Below are positions 59,520-64,000 of a stretch of DNA of 64,000 nucleotides, in pieces. Location of the stretch: assembly GCF_002920615.1 (NCBI RefSeq), contig NZ_PQSU01000002.1, positions 248,001 through 312,000 on the forward strand, read 5' to 3'. The DNA comes from Streptomyces sp. Ru62. Its GTDB lineage: Bacteria > Actinomycetota > Actinomycetes > Streptomycetales > Streptomycetaceae. Numbering within the stretch: position 1 is the stretch's first letter; each line of letters starts with the position of its first letter. A program made the translations under genes and the position numbers. The notes beneath the pieces were generated by a model, which was given only the letters and a program-made list of their open reading frames with translations, was not told the DNA's origin and searched no databases.

Positions 59520-60932
59520 TCAGAAGTACGCCGGTTCCGCGACCCGGAGACCGTCTCCCGCCGACACGGAGACGATCAGATCTCGCAGTCCCTCGACGTA
59601 TCGTCGTACGTTCTTGTAGGCGATGTCGGTGTCCGGGTAACGGCAGGCGAGCCACAGTCCTTCGTGCAGTCTGTTGACCCAGACGCACACCTGGTCGCCG
59701 TACGACACCCGGATCAGTCCGTACGCCTTCGTCTCGGCCCAGCGGGCCGAGCCAGGAGTGAGGCGGGCATCCACATACGAGACGATCGAGTACAAGTCGG
59801 GTGAGGTCGGGCGGAAGTCCGCGCCGAGCAGGTGGAGTACGCGGGCCAGCGGGATGCGCGCGAGCGAGCGGTTCGCCCGCAGTTCGGCGCGGACGGCGGT
59901 GAGCGCGTCGTCGAAGTCCCGTGTCGCGGGCACCTCGATCGGCGCACCGCCGACGTACCAGCCCACGGAATCCGACCAGGCGGGCTTCAGCCGGGTGTGG
60001 AACGGTACGACCGTGCGGTAGTACGGCTGACCGCCGAGCTCGTGGACGATCAGACTGGTTGCGGCCAGGAGGCCCACCTGGCTGCCGCCATGGGGTCGGC
60101 AGCGCTTCTCGAAGGCGGCGGCCGCGTCCGCGTCGAGGAGCGGCTCGCACATCAGCCTCTGGGCGGGCAGTGTGCAGCCGGGTCGCAGACCGAGGTCGAC
60201 GGGGAACTCCGGAAGCCTCCCGTCGCACCGCCTGATGAACTCCCGCCAGCGGGCGACGATCGCGTGTGTGTCGTCGATCCCGTCCGCGGCCGCCCGCTCC
60301 TGTTCGCAGAAGTCCACGTAACTCCCCACGGTGGTAACGGTGGTGGGCCGGTCCGTGGCGTCCGCCGTGTACAGTTCGTGGATTTCTTCCGGGATGCGCT
60401 GGAGGGAGTAGGCGTCGACATTGGTGTGGTCGAACACCGCGTACACGCTGGTGGAGTCGTCGCGGACGACGGCCGCGTAGATGAGGTTCGGCCAACCGAG
60501 CGCGTCCGCCGCCACGTCGAAACGGTCCTGCATGTACCGGACCAGAGCCTTCGCGTCGGTGAAGTCGCCGATCACCTCGCGGTGCAGCGACACGTCCTCC
60601 TCGGCGAGCGTGAACCGGTGCAGTTCGTCGCTGGCCCAGCGGAAGCCGCTGCGCAGTGTCTCGTGCCGCACCGTCCAGCGGCGCAGCGCCTGTTCGAGCG
60701 CGTCGAGGTCGGCTCGGCCCGGCAGGTCGAACGCCGTGCCCAGCCACGTCGGTACGAACAGTCCGTCTGCGCGTACCGACCGTGCCGTCCTGACGTGTGA
60801 CTCCTGGATGTACGCCGGTGGCCGCGGGTCCGCCGGCAGTGCTGACGCCGCCGTGATGGTCGCCGGGCTGAACGTCCACTCGACGAGCCGTCCCGGCCGG
60901 ACCTCGCAGCGCTGGATGTCAGAAATTCGCAC
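59520..60932 (-). CDS. Stand-alone condensation-domain/acyltransferase protein
   Basis: A 470-residue protein with the fold of NRPS condensation domains/PapA-type acyltransferases. It shows WTVRHETLRSGFRWASDELH (the early RHxxLR region), the active-site motif VFDHTNVDAYSLQRIPEEIH (HxxxD kept; the first His of HHxxxDG is Asp and the Gly is Ala), and a late VGWYVGGAPIEVPATRDFD resembling the latch region. No adenylation or carrier domain is near. It could join an acyl group to an amine or alcohol, or be non-catalytic. ATG 60932 with GGAGACGCC upstream. The neighbouring secreted-protein cluster raises the possibility of modifying a surface molecule. Confidence 0.8.
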   Translation of the reverse strand: MRISDIQRCEVRPGRLVEWTFSPATITAASALPADPRPPAYIQESHVRTARSVRADGLFVPTWLGTAFDLPGRADLDALEQALRRWTVRHETLRSGFRWASDELHRFTLAEEDVSLHREVIGDFTDAKALVRYMQDRFDVAADALGWPNLIYAAVVRDDSTSVYAVFDHTNVDAYSLQRIPEEIHELYTADATDRPTTVTTVGSYVDFCEQERAAADGIDDTHAIVARWREFIRRCDGRLPEFPVDLGLRPGCTLPAQRLMCEPLLDADAAAAFEKRCRPHGGSQVGLLAATSLIVHELGGQPYYRTVVPFHTRLKPAWSDSVGWYVGGAPIEVPATRDFDDALTAVRAELRANRSLARIPLARVLHLLGADFRPTSPDLYSIVSYVDARLTPGSARWAETKAYGLIRVSYGDQVCVWVNRLHEGLWLACRYPDTDIAYKNVRRYVEGLRDLIVSVSAGDGLRVAEPAYF

Positions 60933-61218
60933 AGTGGCGTCTCCTTCGCAGAAGACACCAGCTTGATCAGAGGGGAGCCGTGCGCGAGCAGTGGTCGCTG
61001 TGTCGTCGGCTTTTCATCGGGATGTGTGACGCCTCGAACGGCGAAGCGACTCCTCTCCCGACGGCAACCGGGCCGCGCGTCCACATTGTTCGCCACCGGA
61101 AACGCGTTACGCACGCGGTCGTACCAACTCGTCGGCCGCACGCCGACTTTCAGCGGCGGCGACCTGGTGGCCCTCGGCCCTGGCCTAGCCTTCGCACAGG
61201 TTCCCGGAAGGAGCGTGT

Positions 61219-62262
61219 ATGCGAGCCGTGGTCTACGAGCGATACGGCGTCCCCGCCGAGGTGACGGACGTGCCCGACCCCCGCCCCGCCCCCCATGGCG
61301 TGGTCGTCCGTGTCGAGGCCACCGGCCTCTGCCGCAGTGACTGGCACGGCTGGATGGGGCACGACCCGGACATCACGCTGCCGCACGTGCCGGGGCATGA
61401 ACTCGCCGGTGTGGTCGAGGCGGTGGGCGCCGGGGTGACCGGCTGGCGGCCCGGCGACCGGGTCACCGTGCCGTTCGTCTGCGCCTGCGGCAGCTGCCCG
61501 TCCTGCGCGGCGGGCGACCAGCAGGTCTGCGAGCGGCAGACCCAGCCCGGGTTCCACCACTGGGGCTCCTTCGCCGAGTACGTCGCGCTCGACCACGCCG
61601 ACGTCAATCTCGTCGCGCTGCCGGACGACATGACGTACGCCACCGCCGCCGCCCTCGGCTGCCGCTTCGCCACCGCGTTCCGGGCCGTGGTGCAGCAGGG
61701 GCGGGTGGCGGCCGGAGAGTGGGTCGCGGTGCACGGCTGCGGCGGGGTCGGCCTGTCGGCGGTGATGATCGCGGCGGCCGCAGGGGCCCGAGTGGTCGCG
61801 GTCGACGTGTCGGCCCGAGCGCTGGAGCTGGCGCGGACGTTCGGAGCCGCCGAGTGCCTGGACGCGAGCGGCGTGTCCGACCCGGCCGCCGTCGTCCGGG
61901 AGCTGACCGGCGGCGGCGCCCACCTCTCCCTCGACGCCCTCGGCTCGCCGGCCACCTGTGCGGCCTCCGTGAACGGTCTGCGCCGCCGCGGCCGGCACGT
62001 CCAGGTCGGCCTGCTGCCCTCGCCGGACGGCACCACCCCGGTCCCGCTGGCCCGCGCGACGGCCCTGGAGCTGGAACTCCTCGGCAGTCACGGCATGGCC
62101 GCCCACACCTATCCCGGCATGCTGCGCCTGGTCCGCGCCGGCGTTCTGCGTCCGGATCTCCTGGTGACCCGGACGATCACGCTCGACGCGGCCCCGGCGG
62201 CCCTCGCGGCGATGGACACGGTGCCTGGGGCGGGCGTCACGGTCATCGAGCCCTGGAGCTGA
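61219..62262 (+). CDS. Zinc-dependent alcohol dehydrogenase family protein
   Basis: A 347-residue medium-chain dehydrogenase. Catalytic zinc ligands: Cys in [11 protein letters not shown] and [11 protein letters not shown]; structural zinc Cys cluster [17 protein letters not shown]. The NAD(P) fold is [20 protein letters not shown] and the acid after it ([11 protein letters not shown]) favours NAD over NADP. It oxidises an alcohol or reduces an aldehyde; the natural substrate is unknown. GGAAGGAG lies 7 bases before the ATG. It stands alone between the condensation-domain gene and the small HTH gene. Confidence 0.92.
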   Translation: MRAVVYERYGVPAEVTDVPDPRPAPHGVVVRVEATGLCRSDWHGWMGHDPDITLPHVPGHELAGVVEAVGAGVTGWRPGDRVTVPFVCACGSCPSCAAGDQQVCERQTQPGFHHWGSFAEYVALDHADVNLVALPDDMTYATAAALGCRFATAFRAVVQQGRVAAGEWVAVHGCGGVGLSAVMIAAAAGARVVAVDVSARALELARTFGAAECLDASGVSDPAAVVRELTGGGAHLSLDALGSPATCAASVNGLRRRGRHVQVGLLPSPDGTTPVPLARATALELELLGSHGMAAHTYPGMLRLVRAGVLRPDLLVTRTITLDAAPAALAAMDTVPGAGVTVIEPWS

Positions 62263-62329
62263 GAGCCCGGCGCCCACCGCCGCTTCGCCCCGGCTTCCCC
62301 GCTGCCGGCACCGTGTCCGCGAGAGCGCG

Positions 62330-62530
62330 TCAGTCCTCTCGGCGGCCGCGGTTGCCGGGGCGGGAGGCGACCCAGGCGCGGACGGTGTCGGCGTACCAGT
62401 AGGGCTTGCCGCCCTCGACGTGGTCGGGCGGGGGCAGCAGCCCGTGCTTGCGGTAGGACCGTACGGTGTCCGGCTGCACCCGGATGTGCGCCGCGATCTC
62501 CTTGTAGGACCAGAGCCTTCGGTCGGCCAT
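62330..62530 (-). CDS. Small MerR/excisionase-like HTH protein
   Basis: A 66-residue single-domain DNA-binding protein: RRLWSYKEIAAHIRVQPDTV then RSYRKHGLLPPPDHVEGGKP and YWYADTVRAWVASRPG. This is the winged helix of MerR/excisionase-like small regulators. No effector domain. ATG 62530; GGGAGGTGCACGC precedes it. It lies convergent with the dehydrogenase and divergent from iolC, so it may regulate one of them. It could also be a lone remnant of a mobile element, but no integrase is nearby. Confidence 0.82.
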   Translation of the reverse strand: MADRRLWSYKEIAAHIRVQPDTVRSYRKHGLLPPPDHVEGGKPYWYADTVRAWVASRPGNRGRRED

Positions 62531-62892
62531 GCGTGCACCTCCCCGCGCGCACCGCGGCGGCGACCGGGAAGGGCCGCCGGGGGGACCGGGCGCTGCGCGA
62601 TCACAAGCCTGTGCCTGGCGAACGACGCAGAGTGACCGGCGGAGCCTCCCTGTCGACCGGGTGTGACCCGGAACCCGCGTACACGTGACATCTGTGACAG
62701 GAGAACGGTCTTTGTGACAGAGCGGCCACACAGGGCGTCCCCGCCCCGCCTCCCGCCCACGGAACCCTGAACCCCGGGAGAGGGCTGGCCGGAGTCCCGG
62801 ACGCCGACTGGTCCGAATGTCTGGACAAAACATTGACATGGCTCGGCATGCGGGACTAGAAAGCCGGGGAGAGCCATGACGAAGGGAAGCCG
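62531..62892. promoter_or_regulatory. Control region upstream of iolC
   Basis: About 360 bp without a gene. TGTGACAG at 62693-62700 and 62713-62720 (20 bp apart, two helical turns) look like a paired operator. AATGT-n9-ACATT (62816-62834) overlaps the promoter TTGACA (62833-62838), 18-base spacer, TAGAAA (62857-62862). The latter repeat probably binds the inositol-operon repressor. Confidence 0.55.
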
Positions 62893-63843
62893 ATGGCCTA
62901 CGACCTGATCACCATGGGGCGGATCGGGGTGGACCTCTACCCGCTGCAGACCGGTGTCCCGCTCGCCCAGGTGTCGTCCTTCGGCAAGTTCCTCGGCGGG
63001 TCGGCCACGAACGTGGCGGTCGCCGCGGCCCGCCTCGGCCGGCGCACCGCCGTGATCACCCGCACCGGCGACGACCCGTTCGGCACCTACCTCCACGAGG
63101 CGCTGCGCGGCTTCGGCGTCGACGACCGCTGGGTCACCCCCGTCCCCGGCCTGCCGACCCCCGTCACCTTCTGTGAGGTCTTCCCGCCGGATGACTTCCC
63201 GCTCTACTTCTACCGGCAGCCCAAGGCCCCCGACCTGGAGATCGACGCCCACGAGCTGGACCTGGACGCCCTCCGCGAGGCCCGGATCTTCTGGGTCACC
63301 GGCACCGGCCTGAGCGAGGAACCGAGCCGTACGGCGACCCTCGCGGCCCTCGCCCACCGGGCCAAGGCGGGCATCACCGTCTTCGACCTCGACTGGCGCC
63401 CCATGTTCTGGTCGGACCCCGGAACCGCACGCCCCTTCTACGCGGAGGCCCTGCGGCACACCACCGTCGCCGTCGGCAACCTGGACGAGGTGGAGGTCGC
63501 GACCGGGGTGCGCGAGCCGCATGCCGCCGCCCGCGCCCTGCTGGACGCCGGGGTCGAGCTGGCCGTCGTCAAACAAGGCCCCAAGGGGGTCCTCGCCGTC
63601 AACCAGAAGGGTGAGTCGGCCGAGGTCCCGCCCCTGCCCGTCACCGTCCTGAACGGACTCGGCGCCGGGGACGCCTTCGGCGGCTCCCTCTGCCACGGCC
63701 TGCTGGCCGGCTGGGAGCTGGAGACGATCATGCGGCACGCCAACGCGGCCGGTGCCATCGTCGCCTCCCGCCTGGAGTGCTCCTCCGCGATGCCGACCCC
63801 GGACGAGGTGGCCGCCGCGCTCGACGCCGGAGCGGTGCTGTGA
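62893..63843 (+). CDS. iolC: 5-dehydro-2-deoxygluconokinase IolC
   Basis: A 316-residue PfkB-family kinase of myo-inositol catabolism that phosphorylates 5-dehydro-2-deoxygluconate. Diagnostic parts: LITMGRIGVDLYPLQTGVPL, SSFGKFLGGSATNVAVAAAR, FPPDDFPLYFYRQPKAPDLE (specific to IolC) and VLNGLGAGDAFGGSLCHGLL with the catalytic Asp. ATG 62893 after GGGAAGCC. Its TGA overlaps the GTG of the next gene, so the operon continues beyond the window, probably with other iol genes. Confidence 0.94.
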   Translation: MAYDLITMGRIGVDLYPLQTGVPLAQVSSFGKFLGGSATNVAVAAARLGRRTAVITRTGDDPFGTYLHEALRGFGVDDRWVTPVPGLPTPVTFCEVFPPDDFPLYFYRQPKAPDLEIDAHELDLDALREARIFWVTGTGLSEEPSRTATLAALAHRAKAGITVFDLDWRPMFWSDPGTARPFYAEALRHTTVAVGNLDEVEVATGVREPHAAARALLDAGVELAVVKQGPKGVLAVNQKGESAEVPPLPVTVLNGLGAGDAFGGSLCHGLLAGWELETIMRHANAAGAIVASRLECSSAMPTPDEVAAALDAGAVL

Positions 63844-64000
63844 GGGCCGGCCGCGTCACGGGCACGCACCCCGAGGACGGCTCCGGCACCGGTCCCACGA
63901 CCCCTCCCCGGGCAGGCACCGCAGACGCTCCCCGCCAAAGCGCCGCAGGCACCCCTCGGCGTCGTGTCGACGTGGCCGAGCTCGTCGGGATCCGTACCCG
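63840..64000 (+). CDS. Start of a Cgl0159-type aldolase-like gene of the iol operon
   Basis: A GTG at 63840 overlaps the iolC stop and opens a frame to the window end: a Gly/Pro/Ala-rich start and then RRRVDVAELVGIRTR, the N-terminus I associate with the (beta/alpha)8 Cgl0159 family usually following iolC in actinobacteria. Only 53 residues are visible, so the call rests on this motif and the position. The true start may be further in. Confidence 0.65.
   Translation, partial: MRAGRVTGTHPEDGSGTGPTTPPRAGTADAPRQSAAGTPRRRVDVAELVGIRT

Overview
The window is a high-GC actinobacterial chromosome segment, almost certainly Streptomyces. The signs are strong GC bias at third codon positions, frequent GTG starts, a long chaplin, an ATP-binding/XRE/DUF397 gene trio, DUF5753 and DUF2637 proteins, and many secreted proteins with short Ala-rich leaders. 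I see no rRNA, tRNA, CRISPR array, phage or intact insertion sequence. Gene content looks like the chromosome core of the genus, with a few decayed or lineage-specific patches.

Layout. 1-8.8 kb: the end of an acyl-CoA dehydrogenase, a TesB thioesterase, a Gly/His-rich secreted protein, then a PucR regulator divergent from a Na+/solute symporter, an agmatinase-type ureohydrolase and a ThDP decarboxylase-like enzyme (probable guanidino-compound catabolism). 9.2-18.2 kb: secreted proteins, a serine hydrolase, a phytase-like esterase, a fused ABC exporter and an S28-type peptidase. 18.2-19.8 kb: a broken trypsin-nSTAND-WD40 gene with an inverted internal segment, beside an intact Trypco1-type companion. 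19.9-28.1 kb: a Tat-exported GH3 enzyme, hydrolases, an MFS transporter, a MarR/hydrolase divergon, a TIM-barrel protein, a MarR-GNAT fusion and a RibD_C reductase. 28.3-32.8 kb: a LacI repressor divergent from an oxidoreductase/DUF993/TIM-barrel operon. 32.9-38.9 kb: the ribose operon rbsR-rbsA-rbsCB(fused)-rbsK-rbsD. 39-42.5 kb: a DUF2637 membrane protein and the ATPase/XRE/DUF397 trio. 42.6-49.4 kb: a VOC protein, a 746-aa multidomain protein, RecD2 helicase and citrate synthase. 49.4-52.7 kb: a structured, apparently gene-free stretch, then copper ATPase and chaperone behind a CsoR-like operator. 52.9-59.3 kb: a long chaplin followed by eight small secreted proteins of a few paralogous families, partly in mirror-image arrangement. 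59.5-64 kb: a stand-alone condensation-domain protein, an alcohol dehydrogenase, a small HTH protein, iolC and the start of its downstream aldolase-like gene.

The strongest candidates for something new are the mirror-arranged cluster of small secreted proteins beside the chaplin (54.1-59.3 kb), the shuffled nSTAND conflict gene (18.2-19.8 kb), the three long perfect hairpins at 53.8-54.1 kb, and the structured region with repeated C6 loops after citrate synthase. Functional calls come from motifs read by eye; no database search was run.
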